From the NCBI RefSeq assembly GCF_026914265.1, contig NC_069130.1:41018929-41082928 (forward strand): a stretch of DNA of 64,000 nucleotides, read 5' to 3'. Under the pieces are notes generated by a model. It did not search any database, was not told the origin of the DNA, and was given only the letters and a program-made list of their open reading frames with translations. The translations under genes and the position numbers were made by a program. Below, piece after piece: positions 33,801 through 39,845 of this stretch (positions are counted from its first letter, which is position 1; every line of letters begins with the position of its first letter). The stretch comes from Mya arenaria. Lineage: Eukaryota; Mollusca; Bivalvia; Myida; Myidae.

Positions 33801-34912
33801 GAGTTTTGTGCCATCAGATTTGGCCTGTTTTTTCTCAAAATGTCATGTAGAATTATTGATGAATATGTCCTTATATGCAGCAGTCCATTTAGAGAATCCT
33901 TCGTCGTATAGTCTGTGAAACTGTGAAACTTATTCATTAAATTGTTCATTTCATTACAGTGGTGATCTCAGTGGCAAAGATAGGGAGATACTGGCAGCCA
34001 TCTTGTCCAAGGTTCCCCATAGAGGTGTGGTACAACTTGTCGCTTTGCAGTGATTTTTTTTTTGGTGCAATTTACTGCCTTCTAAAGGCTGTTTTGTCTT
34101 GCGAAAAATTTCCATTTTTCCTAAAAAATATATTTTTTCCCCAATTTGATAAACACAGACTATGTTAATGAATAAAAAGCTATAATTTTCTTGAAAAATA
34201 AACAAAATCTTGACAAGACTTACTCTTTCACAGCATAATGCATACATAAAAAAGTGAAAACATGTATATTTGCCATTATATTAGCTATTTTGGCCTGATT
34301 TTTTATTTTTCCCAATCTGGACTTTTTTCCCAATTGGCAAGGCACAGGTCTTATATATATTTTCCAAAATAAATCACTGAACTTGTCACTTTGTGCTCAT
34401 AAGCTTTCTTTGTTAATGTAGTTAATGTAGATTGGTTAAATTTTGTAAGGATAGATAAGGTCAGGAATTCAAATCCTAGCAAAATAAATATTAACTTTGT
34501 TTTTTAATGATTAAATAATGGTGTCACAAATTTTAAAGCTTGTGTATATTGCTCTGAATTGTAAAACAAGAAACTCGTTGAACAGAATCAAAACTGTCTA
34601 TGGTATTTAAAGGAGAACGTTCTGTGTGCTTTTCGTAACCAAAAGAAGTTGACATTTTCATATTGATATTCTGTAGTTTACAATTTCCATAGAAATTGTG
34701 ATCTTCTGTTTATCTTTGGTTATACTTGTAGCTCTTAGACCTGCTACCTCAAATTTCATGCAAAAAGTTCAATAAAAATTAAAGGACTCACAACTAGCTT
34801 TCTTCTAAAATTGTTAAAGCTCTAAACTCAAGCCTAAACTGTTTACCTTTTTGTCTCCACAGGAACCTTTGACCTCAACAATGTGATGCACTCCACCTAC
34901 TTCTTCAGCTAG
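815..34912 (+). CDS. POLRMT: Mitochondrial DNA-directed RNA polymerase, 5' partial, 29 exons
   Basis: Single-subunit T7-like RNA polymerase that transcribes mitochondrial DNA in the matrix. Coding exons: 815-922, 2561-2722, 4063-4131, 5537-5644, 6957-7100, 8007-8051, 8128-8224, 10011-10087, 11540-11671, 12117-12233, 13099-13140, 13639-13715, 15307-15373, 15813-15942, 17312-17433, 18290-18423, 21420-21531, 22012-22096, 23187-23298, 23550-23628, 24235-24480, 25639-25725, 26231-26416, 27012-27169, 28228-28326, 29412-29484, 32653-32738, 33960-34024, 34863-34912 (TAG). Every junction is AG/GT and phases agree throughout, giving 3069 nt (1022 aa). The vertebrate protein is about 1230 aa, so roughly 200 N-terminal residues (targeting peptide, N-terminal extension) lie upstream. 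Motifs: PPR-like helices, VDFRGRVYP, HQDGSCNGLQHYAALGRD, KQTIMTTVYGVT, NFIHSLDATHM, VHDCFWTHAS and C-terminal TYFFS. The weakest acceptor is that of 23187 (poor pyrimidine tract). Identity is certain; individual short exons are inferred by reading. Confidence 0.95.
994..2145. mobile_element. Terminal-inverted-repeat element, TACCGTA ends (about 1.15 kb)
   Basis: Starts TACCGTATTATATCATGCAT followed by AGGACGC, and ends with the reverse complement (GCGTCCTATACATGATATAA then TACGGTA), giving TIRs of about 27 bp with few mismatches. The interior repeats the CGTCCTATC motif near both ends. No transposase ORF is visible, so it is non-autonomous. It occupies most of the intron after the first visible POLRMT exon. 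Confidence 0.7.
2149..2460. repeat. Imperfect tandem duplication (about 169-bp period)
   Basis: CCCCTACTAATT recurs about 169 bp apart (near 2150 and 2318). Each copy is followed by a TTATTGTCATTTTATTATT stretch and by AAAATGCCAGCTTTATAACT. AT-rich intronic sequence, no coding signal. Confidence 0.6.
2723..2977. mobile_element. MITE-like element, family 'AGGCCTAAAAA', at a splice donor
   Basis: Begins GTTAGGCCTAAAAAAAATGC directly at the 5' splice site of the 2561-2722 exon and ends TTTTTTTTAGGCCTTA. Related copies are at 20553-20820 and 48243-48777, sharing an internal GAAGATAACTTTxACACCATT segment. Terminal repeats are short and AT-rich; no ORF. Confidence 0.65.
3755..3945 (-). repeat. tRNA-derived SINE (- strand)
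   Basis: Read on the minus strand: A-box-like GTTAGCGCAGTGGTTAG (3902-3918), B-box-like GAGTTCGATTCCTGG (3860-3874), then a conserved-looking body GGTTTCCTCCGGGTACTCCG (around 3785-3812). This tRNA head plus central domain resembles widespread invertebrate SINEs; I cannot assign the family. Copies at 24490-24640 (+) and 55745-55862 (-). Confidence 0.7.
4132..5395. other. POLRMT intron, no feature recognised
   Basis: AT-rich intron sequence between exons 4063-4131 and 5537-5644, before the ghost at 5396. The short ORFs at 4360 and 4948 have no splice support or recognisable family. Confidence 0.6.
5396..5466 (+). pseudogene. Ghost copy of POLRMT exon 5537-5644
   Basis: TTCATGAAAAATATGAAGGC (from 5427) aligns with TTCATGAGGAATATGAGGGC in the exon about 150 bp downstream. 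Similarity extends left (GGCTGTAAGG versus AGCTGTGATG) and right. By eye about three quarters of bases match over about 36 bp. No splice sites and stop codons in the copy, so it is not coding. Confidence 0.6.
5757..5935 (+). repeat. tRNA-derived SINE, second family
   Basis: GGGTGAGAGTGGTCTAGTGG holds an A box (TGGTCTAGTGG, 5765-5775); GGTTCGATCCC (5791-5801) is a near-perfect B box. The body (CATGGCCTCTCAAAATGGAC ... GCTTTCGTCACAAACGAGCT) recurs at 9119-9230. I see no clean cloverleaf, so it is a SINE head rather than a tRNA gene. Confidence 0.65.
6494..6822. mobile_element. Foldback MITE, family 'AAGCTGCACTCTCACAGATT', decayed
   Basis: TTTAAGCTGCACGCTCACAG with following TTTTGACAACT and TGTCTTGGAATGAGCCATTT match the intact copies at 20967-21313 and 63209-63572. 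The right TIR is eroded to AAATTACAGCTTTAA. Confidence 0.6.
7690..7835. repeat. Dispersed GGTCAAGGTCA repeat
   Basis: GACATATAGTGACCAAACTTGG followed by GCCCCTAGGGTCAAGGTCAA and AAAATAGAAAAAC. Related units are at 8560-8960 and 27590-27935. No ORF or TIR seen; a common type of molluscan dispersed repeat. Confidence 0.5.
8560..8960. repeat. Dispersed GGTCAAGGTCA repeat, several units
   Basis: Three imperfect units of roughly 120-150 bp each, with GACCAAACTTxxTATxTAGGA, a GGTCAAGGTCACTGTTACT core and AAAATAGAAA. Fills part of the intron 8225-10010. Confidence 0.5.
9119..9335 (+). repeat. SINE body plus degenerate head, second family
   Basis: CATGGCCTCTCAAACAGGAC to GCTTTCGTCACAATCAAGCT matches the body of 5757-5935. 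It is followed by another decayed head (GAGAGTGGTATAGGTGTCC ... GGTTGATCCCAATGAGGAG), so two copies lie head to tail. Confidence 0.55.
9339..9623. mobile_element. Foldback element, family 'CGGAACTCCTCxGCCATTTT'
   Basis: GCATTCGGAACTCCTCAGCC at the left and GCAGAGTTCCGAATGC at the right form a TIR that extends inward as ATTTTCCATCGAAA / TTTTCGATGGAAAAT. Related copy 55553-55735, fragments at 58690-58737 and 59237-59312. Confidence 0.65.
9716..9939. mobile_element. Foldback MITE, family 'CAGTCGAAACTCGCTATGTC'
   Basis: CAGTCAAAACTCCTTATGTC at the left; GACATAGCGAGTTTGGACTG at the right. It ends about 70 bp before the POLRMT exon at 10011. Sister copy 62514-62668. Confidence 0.65.
10262..11528. 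mobile_element. TATGCCCCC-ended element carrying about six 148-bp tandem units
   Basis: Left end TTTATGCCCCCCTTCGAAGA followed by a (GGTC/CGTC)n tract; right end CTCAGGGGGG...GGCATAATG then ACAAACATCTCTTGTT. Inside, TGCCTGCACCCATGGCCCTC recurs with starts near 10523, 10671, 10807, 10953, 11116 and 11262 (136-163 bp apart), each unit with a GGTCAAGGTCACAGTGACC core. Read-through ORFs are repeat artefacts. It ends about 11 bp before the exon at 11540. Confidence 0.75.
12234..13098. other. POLRMT intron, no feature recognised
   Basis: AT-rich, with a short TATATATA tract near 13050. No ORF, TIR or repeat that I can support. Confidence 0.6.
13345..13545. repeat. Imperfect tandem repeat (about 55 bp, 3-4 units)
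   Basis: TGCCAATATxTGTTGC and AAGGAGATCTCT recur through this stretch (near 13382, 13469 and 13511). Intronic, upstream of the exon at 13639; the ORFs here are by-products. Confidence 0.5.
14244..15114. mobile_element. Terminal-inverted-repeat element, TACCGTA ends (about 0.87 kb)
   Basis: TACCGTAAATGACTTGGTAT, then GGGGTATTAGAC, at the left; GTCTAATACCCAGTCATTTA then CGGTA at the right. Long TIR, no ORF. Interior differs from the other TACCGTA-ended elements. Confidence 0.7.
15455..15745. repeat. Imperfect tandem repeat (about 65 bp, 4 units)
   Basis: GAGAATTTGAACTTACGAAT ... AATTGTCCxAAxCTATTTAAAC recurs from 15470 onwards. Noncoding, between exons 15307-15373 and 15813-15942. Confidence 0.5.
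15976..16040 (+). pseudogene. Ghost copy of POLRMT exon 15813-15942 start
   Basis: TTTAACCTGAAAGAGCC here matches TTTAACCTGACAGGGCC, the acceptor and first bases of the exon. Similarity continues through ACTAATGAACGCAGAGTCAG versus ACAAATAATAAATGCTGAGTCAG with gaps. It lies downstream of the real exon; the acceptor AG has become AAG and the frame is broken. Confidence 0.5.
16480..17300. repeat. 29-bp minisatellite (about 28 units)
   Basis: Unit GCTCTTGTAACGAGTGTTTG plus CTCCGCGCT, exact 29-bp spacing at 16816 and 16845, with CGCGCT/CGTGCT/GCAATG variants. 29 is not a multiple of 3, so long minus-strand ORFs arise from a 87-bp (29-codon) super-period and are artefacts. The last degenerate unit runs up to the acceptor of the exon at 17312. 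Confidence 0.9.
17945..18250 (+). pseudogene. Two ghost copies of POLRMT exon 18290-18423
   Basis: Units start TCAGCTAAACTGAGGTC (17945), TCAACTAAACTGAGGTC (18092) and, for the real exon, TCAACTTAACTGAGACC (18260). Within each, AATACCCAAATTACCAGACA (copy 1) and AATACCCAGTTACCAGACG (copy 2) match ATACCCCAACTACCTGACAA of the exon, followed by CAATCAAGxGCAATC versus GGACAAGAGCAAGC. Splice acceptor and frame are lost in both copies; copy 2 holds a run of about 24 G. Confidence 0.7.
18693..19330. repeat. Two-copy repeat with internal palindromes
   Basis: Two units of about 310 bp. Each has a GATATGGGATxxATxGGGCAA arm and a CATATCAGGTCA arm about 75 bp apart, then AACGTATATATxA ... CCAATATGGAAAAATATG and GACCAGTCCT. 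The arms are inverted repeats. Noncoding intron sequence; family unknown. Confidence 0.55.
19331..20552. other. POLRMT intron, no clear feature
   Basis: Part of the 3-kb intron 18424-21419. A small G8/C5 motif (GGGGGGGGCATGCCCCC) near 20175 suggests the end of a decayed element. Nothing else nameable. Confidence 0.5.
20553..20820. mobile_element. MITE-like element, family 'AGGCCTAAAAA'
   Basis: TAGGCCTAAAAAAAATAC at the left end and CTTTTTAGGCCCTATAA at the right, with interior similarity to 2723-2977. Lies in the large intron 18424-21419. Confidence 0.6.
20967..21313. mobile_element. Foldback MITE, family 'AAGCTGCACTCTCACAGATT'
   Basis: Starts TTAAAGCTGCACTCTCACAG and ends CTGTGAGAGTGCAGCTTTAA, an almost perfect TIR. 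Inverted similarity extends inward (GACAACTTTTTT and TGTCTTGGAACGAGC against GCTCTTTCCAAGACAAAAAT), so nearly the whole 347 bp can fold back. Confidence 0.8.
21532..21685 (+). pseudogene. Two ghost copies of the 3' end of POLRMT exon 21420-21531
   Basis: The exon end plus donor (TGGAGTTGTTTGTATAAGCT ... AGCTAACAAGGTAAGTAAAA) is repeated at about 21554 (AAAGTTGTTTGTATTAGTTT ... AGCTAACAAAGTTAGTAAAA) and 21615 (TTAAGTTGTTTGTATAAGCT ... AAAAAGCTTAGTAAAA). Period about 60 bp. The first copy keeps a GT (GTTAGT), the second has lost it. Confidence 0.75.
21820..21921. mobile_element. Small foldback element, family 'AGATAGGTTCATTCCGACCC', decayed
   Basis: TTCATTCCAACCCTGGCTCT and GTGTTTTGTAGAAAC against GTTTCCGC and GGTTGAGATGAACCTATCTA. 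A cleaner copy is at 55900-56002. Confidence 0.55.
22331..22702. mobile_element. MITE-like element, family 'CATACATGCCATAxCCCTC'
   Basis: Left GCATACATGCCATATCCCTC with AAATCTCCTGGAATTT blocks; right AATACGGCATGTAT. Same ends at 43302-43718. Confidence 0.55.
23990..24222 (+). pseudogene. Ghost copies of the motif A exon start (24235)
   Basis: 24075-24127 repeats TTTTAAGGGAAATGGCTGGT and on through CCCTTTCCAGTG, near-identical to 24231-24283 for about 45 bp, including a usable-looking acceptor. It is followed by CCCAGTTCATCTCATACTTA, a copy of a later exon segment, with the middle lost. An older piece at 24001 (CCAAGTTCATCTCACGCTTA) implies an earlier round. The copy runs into TGA and cannot replace the exon. 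Confidence 0.75.
24235..24480 (+). other. POLRMT: POLRMT exon with polymerase motif A (first catalytic aspartate)
   Basis: This 82-codon exon carries HQDGSCNGLQHYAALGRD. The Asp codon at 24358-24360 aligns with the metal-binding motif A aspartate of T7-like polymerases (T7 D537, human D922). It is the longest exon of the gene. It is preceded by a near-identical partial copy of its first 45 or so bases at 24079-24127 and followed directly by a tRNA-derived SINE in the next intron. Confidence 0.9.
24490..24640 (+). repeat. tRNA-derived SINE fragment (+ strand)
   Basis: A-box-like GGTAAGCACAGTGGTTAGCA, degenerate B box GGGTTTAATTCTC, then GCATGGGCGCATGTGTGAGT, matching the head of the SINE at 3755-3945. 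Begins about 10 bp after the splice donor of the motif A exon. Confidence 0.65.
24978..25387. mobile_element. Terminal-inverted-repeat element, TACNGTA ends (about 0.41 kb)
   Basis: TACTGTATTTCCTCAACTAT and AAGATGGGG at the left; CTTATAGTCGAGGATATACG and GTA at the right. Third member of a group with TACNGTA termini but a different interior (TATAAG / CTTATA arms). Confidence 0.65.
25768..26210. mobile_element. MITE, family 'TTAAAGxGACACTCTTATTCAAA'
   Basis: TTTAAAGGGACACTCTTATT ... ATATAGTGTCCCTTTTA. Interior CATAAATTTTGAGTGATAAACC-like block and TTTCTTTCAAATTAAACTCG shared with 43719-44093, 46927-47299 and 62849-63212. No ORF. Confidence 0.75.
26231..26416 (+). other. POLRMT: POLRMT exon with motif B (Lys/Tyr of the O helix)
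   Basis: Encodes VIKQTIMTTVYGVTTHGASL. The Lys codon at 26237-26239 and Tyr codon at 26261-26263 have the eight-residue spacing of T7 K631/Y639 and human K991/Y999, which contact the incoming nucleotide and select ribose. Flanked by CAG acceptor and GTATTT donor; both junctions are phase 0. Confidence 0.9.
26901..26970 (+). pseudogene. Ghost copy of POLRMT exon 27012-27169
   Basis: TGACCAATAAGTCAGTGGAA then TGGGTTACTACCATTTACTT align with AGACCAATAAGCCGGTGGAA then TGGGTGACTCCCCTTTACTT in the exon (27050-27090), which encodes the conserved VEWVTPLYFP. Offset about 130 bp. The copy has no acceptor of its own. Confidence 0.65.
27590..27935. repeat. Dispersed GGTCAAGGTCA repeat, three tandem units
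   Basis: GTCAAGGTCACTGTTACTxAA plus AATAGAAAAAT recurs about every 130 bp (near 27600, 27740 and 27885), each preceded by GTAGxTAGCxTATGxxAAGAGCTAG. Intronic, no coding signal. Confidence 0.55.
28505..29000. mobile_element. Decayed TATGCCCCC-type element
   Basis: ATTAAAATCGCACCGTCCCT then repeats of ATAACTTGCCACATGTGTT and AAGGTCACACTTAGTGTTTG match the interior of 31948-32541. Ends are not clear. Confidence 0.55.
29412..29484 (+). other. POLRMT: POLRMT exon with motif C (second catalytic aspartate)
   Basis: Encodes ITFSAVHDCFWTHASSVDVM. The Asp codon at 29440-29442 corresponds to T7 D812 and human D1151, the second metal-binding carboxylate. Entry is phase 2 from 28326, exit is phase 0. 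Both aspartates plus the Lys/Tyr pair being intact argues that the gene is functional despite its repeat-laden introns. Confidence 0.9.
29670..29965. repeat. Two-copy tandem repeat (162-bp period)
   Basis: ATATGCACATGCGTAGGAAG (29697) and ATATGCACATGTGCAGGAAG (29859) start equivalent stretches with GCCCTTGATTGTT and ACTTGGCC. A third partial unit begins about 29952. Noncoding. Confidence 0.55.
30046..31490. repeat. 30/32-bp minisatellite (about 46 units)
   Basis: Unit GGGTCAGGCACAGTCCACAG plus GTAACACTGT, with an optional GT making 32 bp. The first two thirds mostly use 32-bp units, 31015-31220 and the end use 30-bp units; near-perfect otherwise. ORFs on both strands are artefacts. Fills the intron 29485-32652. 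Each unit contains CCACAGGTAACA, which looks like joined acceptor and donor motifs. Confidence 0.95.
31948..32541. mobile_element. TATGCCCCC-ended element
   Basis: Left end TTATGCCCCCGAAGGTGGGC, (CCGT)n tract, three units with TTTTAAAATAACTTGCCACA and GGTCAAGGTCACACTTAGTG, right end TTCGGGGGCATTTGTCACAT then CAGCTCTTGTTTAAG. Ends are imperfect inverted repeats (TGCCCCCGAA / TTCGGGGGCA). It ends about 110 bp before the exon at 32653. Confidence 0.7.
32710..33270. repeat. 35-bp minisatellite made from a POLRMT exon-intron junction (about 16 units)
   Basis: The unit is the last 28 or so bases of exon 32653-32738 plus its donor (AAGCACTTCCTGGATACATA ... CACAAGTAAGT). It repeats with 35-bp spacing (32751, 32786 and on), with TTCCTGG/TTTTTGG variants. 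The first unit is the real exon end; later units each keep an intact GTAAGT. Minus-strand ORFs of about 200 aa are artefacts. Confidence 0.95.
33652..33812. mobile_element. MITE, family 'CCGTTGGCTCGAACT'
   Basis: CAGTTGAACCGCGTTGGCTC and GAACTC at the left; GAGTTTGAGCCAAGCGAG at the right; centre AATGTAAAGAAATGGGTCTT. Sister copies 55097-55270 and 63713-63889. Confidence 0.65.
34047..34380. mobile_element. MITE-like element, family 'CAGTGATTT', inverted copy
   Basis: Reverse-complement relative of 79-403, from CAGTGATTTTTTTTTTGGTG to CAAAATAAATCACTG. It begins about 22 bp after the donor of the penultimate POLRMT exon (34024). Confidence 0.6.
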
Positions 34913-34979
34913 CATCTCTCTAAATAGGCTGAACTGTCTTAGCAAGCTGAACTGTCTAAGTAGGCTGAGCTGTATAAGC

Positions 34980-35860
34980 TGAGAGTGCAGTATTCACATG
35001 ATGCTCCATCTGACCATCTGCATTGTCAACATAGTTTATTGTGTCTAAACATGCTGATAGCCTGCATCATCTGAACATGATGATTGCCTGCATTGCCTGA
35101 ACATGATGATTGCCTGCATCATCTGAACATGGTGATTACCTGAACATGGTGATTGCCTGAACATGGTGGTTGCCTGAACATGTTGGATGCCTGAACATGG
35201 TGGTTGCCTGAACATGGTTGTTGCCTAAACATGGTGGTTCCCTGCATCATTCAAAAATTGGTGATTGCCTGAACATGGTGGTTGCCTGAATCATCCTAAC
35301 ATGATGATTGCCTGAACATGCTGGTTGCCTGAACATGTTGGTTCCCTGCATCATCCAAACATGGCGATTGCCTGAACATGGTGATTGCCTGAACATGGTG
35401 ATTGCGTGAACATGGTGGATGCCTGAATTGTTCGAACATGGTGGTTGCCTAAATTATCTGAACATGGTTGCCTGAACATGTTGGATGCCTGAACATGTTG
35501 GTTGTCTGAATTGTCCGAGCATGGTGATTGCCTGCATTATCCAAACATGTTGATTTCCTGAACATGGTGATTGCCTGAATTGTCCCAACTTGGTGATTGC
35601 TGTCTGAACATGGTGACTGCTGTCTAAACATGGTGATTGCCTGAACATGATGGTTGCCTGCACCATCCTGCAACATGGTGATTGCCTGAACATGATGATT
35701 GCCTGCAACATGGTGATTGCCTAAATTGTCCCAACTTGGTGATTGCTGTCTTATCATGGTGATTGCCTGAACATGTTGGTTGCCTGCATCGTCCGAACAT
35801 GGTGATTTCCTGAACATGGTGATTGCCTGAGTGTGATTTATTGTCTGAGCTGCTTCATCT
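34980..35860. repeat. Degenerate 17-bp-based minisatellite in the POLRMT 3' UTR
   Basis: Many variants of GAACATGGTGATTGCCT, interspersed with GCATCATC- and TGTCC-type units. Begins about 70 bp after the POLRMT stop. The long minus-strand ORF across it is repeat-driven. Confidence 0.8.
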
Positions 35861-36029
35861 GAACATAATGAAATATCAATATAGTGATCCATTATCAAAA
35901 CATCTGAACTAACTGATTGTCCAACTGTATCATTTAAAAATGGTGTGATTTTTACACTTGAATATCGATTGAAATTCAAAGGTTTCGTCTGTACCTGATT
36001 ATTTTCATCATAATACATTACCTAACATT

Positions 36030-36250
36030 ATTATGCCGTCTACACATGTTGCTTAAGTTCAACAGCGTGCATCGTCTGAACATTGGTGTATCATCTAGAC
36101 ATGATGCTTTTGTTCAATAGTGTGCATTTTCTGAACATAGGTGTGCCATCTAGACATGATGCTTAAGTTCAACAGTGTGCATCGTCCGAACATTGGTATG
36201 CTGTCTAGACATGAAGCTGAAAGTCAACAGTGTGCATCGTCTGAACTTGC
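36030..36250. repeat. 55-bp tandem repeat, 4 units
   Basis: TCTAGACATGATGCTTAAGT-type starts near 36039, 36094, 36150 and 36204, each followed by TCAACAGTGTGCATCGTC and TGAACATTGGT. Same presumed 3' UTR. Confidence 0.75.
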
Positions 36251-36445
36251 CGTAGGATCAAATTTTCATCATGTTTTAAACATGCATGATTTGATAAGGA
36301 TCTTGTGCGTTTACTGTGTATGCATGCTGTCTAAATTATGATATTATTTGTACAAATATTTCAGCTCATAGTTTTGACAAATTGTGATGTTTGGAGGGCA
36401 TGAATTAGATGATGATTAAAACTTTTCTGTGATTTATAGTTTTTT

Positions 36446-36451
36446 AATAAA
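36446..36451 (+). terminator. Candidate POLRMT polyadenylation signal
   Basis: AATAAA about 1.5 kb after the stop, beyond the 3' UTR repeats and followed by a T-rich/GT-rich stretch (GTTTTGTTTTCTTTCTGTG). Another AATAAA lies at about 36608. Position is inferred only from sequence. Confidence 0.3.
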
Positions 36452-37029
36452 AAGGTTGTACCATGTTTTGTTTTCTTTCTGTGATGTTTTTATCATTGCC
36501 AAAATGGTAAATTAAACCGGTAAACGCACCTTAAACACATGGGGACCAGGCCTACTTTCTCTTACGTATTGAGTCTGAGTTTATATACTGTAATAAGACT
36601 CAGACTTAATAAATGTAAACAATTATCATTGCCATAGTTGATTTTGACATAAACTAAGAAGATTATTGTTAAACATGGTATTTGCAACATACACAATCAG
36701 TTTAACCATCATTGCATTTTTAATTAAGTTTGTACAATATAATGGAGATATGCCGTTTTGAGCCGTGAGTCTCAAACTCGGTCTCAAGACATTAGTGAAT
36801 ATGGGCCCTGTTAAGGAGTAGGAGACATTTTTAAAAAGGTGCAGCGCTGTTGAAAAGCTCTCCTAGGAATGAAATAGCTACTTGGATTCTTGGTAAAAAA
36901 GATTCTCAAAATATCGCTTGCAGAACGTGTACCAGTATCTTATTTTTATTTTGCCAAAATACTTGCATAAACTTGACTGAGCAAAGCACAAAAACATATC
37001 ATAATTATCTTTAAGAAAAATTTCTTTAA

Positions 37030-37662
37030 AAGGGTGCAATATAGGTTAGGGTGCACAATATAGGTGAAAGGAGCACAATACAGGTGAAAGGAGCACAATA
37101 TAGGTGAAAGGAGCACAATATAGGTGAAAGGAATAATACAGGTGAAAGGAGCACAATATAGGTGAAAGGAGCACAATATAGGTGAAAGGACCACAATATA
37201 GGTGAAAGGAGCACAATATAGGTGAAAGGAGCACAATACAGGTGAAAGGACCACAATATAGGTGAAAGGAGCACAATATAGGTGAAAGGACCACAATATA
37301 GGTGAAAGGAGCACAATACAGGTGAAAGGACCACAATATAGGTGAAAGGAGCACAATATAGGTGAAAGGACAACAATATAGGTGAAAGGAGCACAATATA
37401 GGTGAAAGGAGCACAATATAGGTGAGAGGACAACAATATAGGTGAAAGGAGCACAATATAGGTGAAAGGAGCACAATATAGGTGAAAGGACCACAATATA
37501 GGTTAAACGGGCACAGTATAGGATAAAGGTGCACAATTATAGATTAAGAGGGCACAGTATTGTTAAAGGGGCACAATAAAGGTTAAAGGTGCACAATACA
37601 GATGAAAGGACCATGATATAGGTTAAACGGGCATAGTATAGGTTAAAGGTGCACAATTATAG
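37030..37662. repeat. 20-bp satellite, left arm (about 30 units)
   Basis: Unit GGTGAAAGGAGCACAATATA, very regular from 37060 to 37500, then more divergent (GGTTAAAGGTGCACAATTAT). Minus-strand ORFs (60-bp, 20-codon period) are artefacts. Continues at 39846 after the LINE insertion. Confidence 0.9.
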
Positions 37663-39845
37663 GTAATAATAATAATAATAATAATAATAACTTTATTAAA
37701 AGAAGGTAACACATTAAGACATAGGCATCATATTATAAACAAACATAACACACGACTTATTTACAATGTGGCCTTCTGAAAGAACATACACACGCACACA
37801 CACATAAATGCTTAGAATGAAAACGCAAGCATAAATTTATGTTATTTCAAAAGGGTACGTATTAAAATGTTATACGAAAACATAAAGAAACATGAATATA
37901 ATACATTAATTATAAGATCAATGCCGAACAATACATCAATTTGTACCTAAAGGTTAACAAATCGTATCATTAAAATTTATTAACTGAGTAAGTAGGACAG
38001 TCACACATGTATTTAACACCTTAATCGAGATATATATAATGTAAAAACAATAGTCATGGAATTATGCGTACAATTCTTACAACGGTTTTTGCAATTGATG
38101 ATGTAAAACGAACTTCTTGCAGCAGGCTTTAAATGTATTTTCCGTGTTCGATTTATGTATTCGTTCTGGTAAAGAGTTCCAAACTGTCCCGCTGTAGCAT
38201 GCAAACGAGTGTTTCTTGTATTGAGTTTTATGTCGAATGTGGGCAATGTCTTGTCGCGTAGAAGATCGTAATCAATATCTTGTATTGTTTGATAACTTTA
38301 TAATGTCTCTTATATAACTCGGTGTAAGATTGTTAATAGATTTATATACCATAACAGCCGTTTGATATTTGCAACGGTATTCAAATTGAAGCCATTCTAA
38401 TTTTTTAAATAATTCATGCGATGGCGTTCTTATAGGCTTAAAGAGAATAATTTTAGCAGCTCTTTTTTGAAGCATGGTTATTCGTTTCGTATGCGTTTGC
38501 TTGCTTTTCCCCCAAACACTACAACAATAGTCAACATAGGAAGTATATACGATTTATAAAACAAATGTCTCATTTGATCCGTTAAAAAGTAATTAAGTCT
38601 TTTTAAAAGAACTATCTTTGCAGTTACTTTCTTGCAGACAAAGTCAACTTGCAGGTTCCATGACAATGATGAATCAATAACAATTCCAAGCAATTTCTTC
38701 AAAGTTACATTTTCAATAAGTACATTGTCTACGAATAATTTGAGTGCACATGCATTTCTTAACTTTGCATTTGAACCCAGCAACATGCAATTCGTTTTCA
38801 ATGGATGTATTGCCATGTTGTTTATTTTGCACCACTCCGATATTATATCTAAATTTATTTGCAACGTACGTTCAATTTCCTGCGTATTTGAACTTTTTGC
38901 ATATAGTGTAGTATCATCAGCATATAAGTCAATCAAGGAATTTTCTATTTCAAAGGTAATGTCATTAATATATATAAGAAAAAGAATAGGTCCAAGAATG
39001 GATCCTTGAGGAACTCCAGACCTTATACATCTTCGTGAAGATTGGAAACCCCCAAACTTTACAATTTGGTGTCTATCTTTCAAATACGAAGTTATCAGTT
39101 GAACGGTATTATCACTGAAATTGTATAATTTCAATTTATGTAAAAGTATTTGGTGATCTACTAGATCAAAAGCCTTTCGTAAATCAAGGAAGAGAGCACC
39201 TACATAGTTTCCATTGTCAATTCCATCAATCCAATCATCAATTATTCTTATCAACGCTGTGTGACAAGAATGATTTTCTCGAAACCCAGATTGAAATTCA
39301 TGTATGATATTCGTATTTTTTAAAAATGTTTTGATTTGATCTGCCATGTGCCGTTCAAACACCTTTGACAGTGTTGGAAGGATAGAAATTGGTCTATAAT
39401 TATTTGGATCATTGCGACCAGATGATTTATATATAGGCAAAACCTTAGCCTCTTTAAATGAGTCTGGGAATATTCCTAGCCGTATGCTATTATTTATAAT
39501 GGACGTTAGTGGTATAACAATACAATCACCACATTGTTTTAGGATATTAGGCCCTATTCCATCTAATCCTGTAGCTTTCGCCGTATTAAGCTTATCAATA
39601 TACATTTTTACCTCTAATGGGGTGATGTAAGATATATCAAAATACTGACCCTTTAGCAAACTATTTAATTTAGTACCAAGTTTTGAAAAATGTGTTTCAT
39701 CGAACACTGATTTACTGATACAATCGGATATGTCAGTAAAATGCTTATTGAACACGTCTAATATTTGTGCATCGCCAACAACATTTATTCCGTTTGAATG
39801 AAGGTATTGTGGTAATATTATACTATTATTGTTTGTAAAGTAAAG
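37663..39845 (-). mobile_element. 5'-truncated non-LTR retrotransposon (LINE)
   Basis: On the minus strand: truncated ORF2 with reverse transcriptase, C-terminal region, about 400 bp 3' UTR, and a 3' tail of (TTA)n, seen as (AAT)n at 37666-37690. Target is the 20-bp satellite, whose units border both ends. No endonuclease domain remains. RT motifs and the WNSLP-type C-terminus fit the CR1/Jockey-like group; clade not assigned. Confidence 0.85.
38072..39840 (-). pseudogene. LINE ORF2 reverse transcriptase, frameshifted
   Basis: Longest frame ends at 38478. It shows NNYRPISILPTLSKVFER (fingers), ALFLDLRKAFDLVDHQIL (motif A), SGVPQGSILGPILFLIYIND (motif B) and LYADDTTLYA (catalytic YADD). About 38520 a one-base shift moves the frame (QKRAAKII and LEWLQFEYR follow in another frame), and near 38280 it shifts again before GTVWNSLPERI. 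The first 30 or so residues of the open frame are satellite read-through, not element. Dead copy. Confidence 0.85.

Noticed and set aside
35449..36018. 189-codon minus-strand ORF
   Set aside because: Antisense to the POLRMT 3' UTR minisatellite; Met/Gln/Ser-rich repeat peptide without homology.
36946..37536. Minus-strand ORFs of 156-196 codons (SPILCSFHLYCAPFTYIV repeats)
   Set aside because: 20-bp satellite artefact (60-bp codon period).
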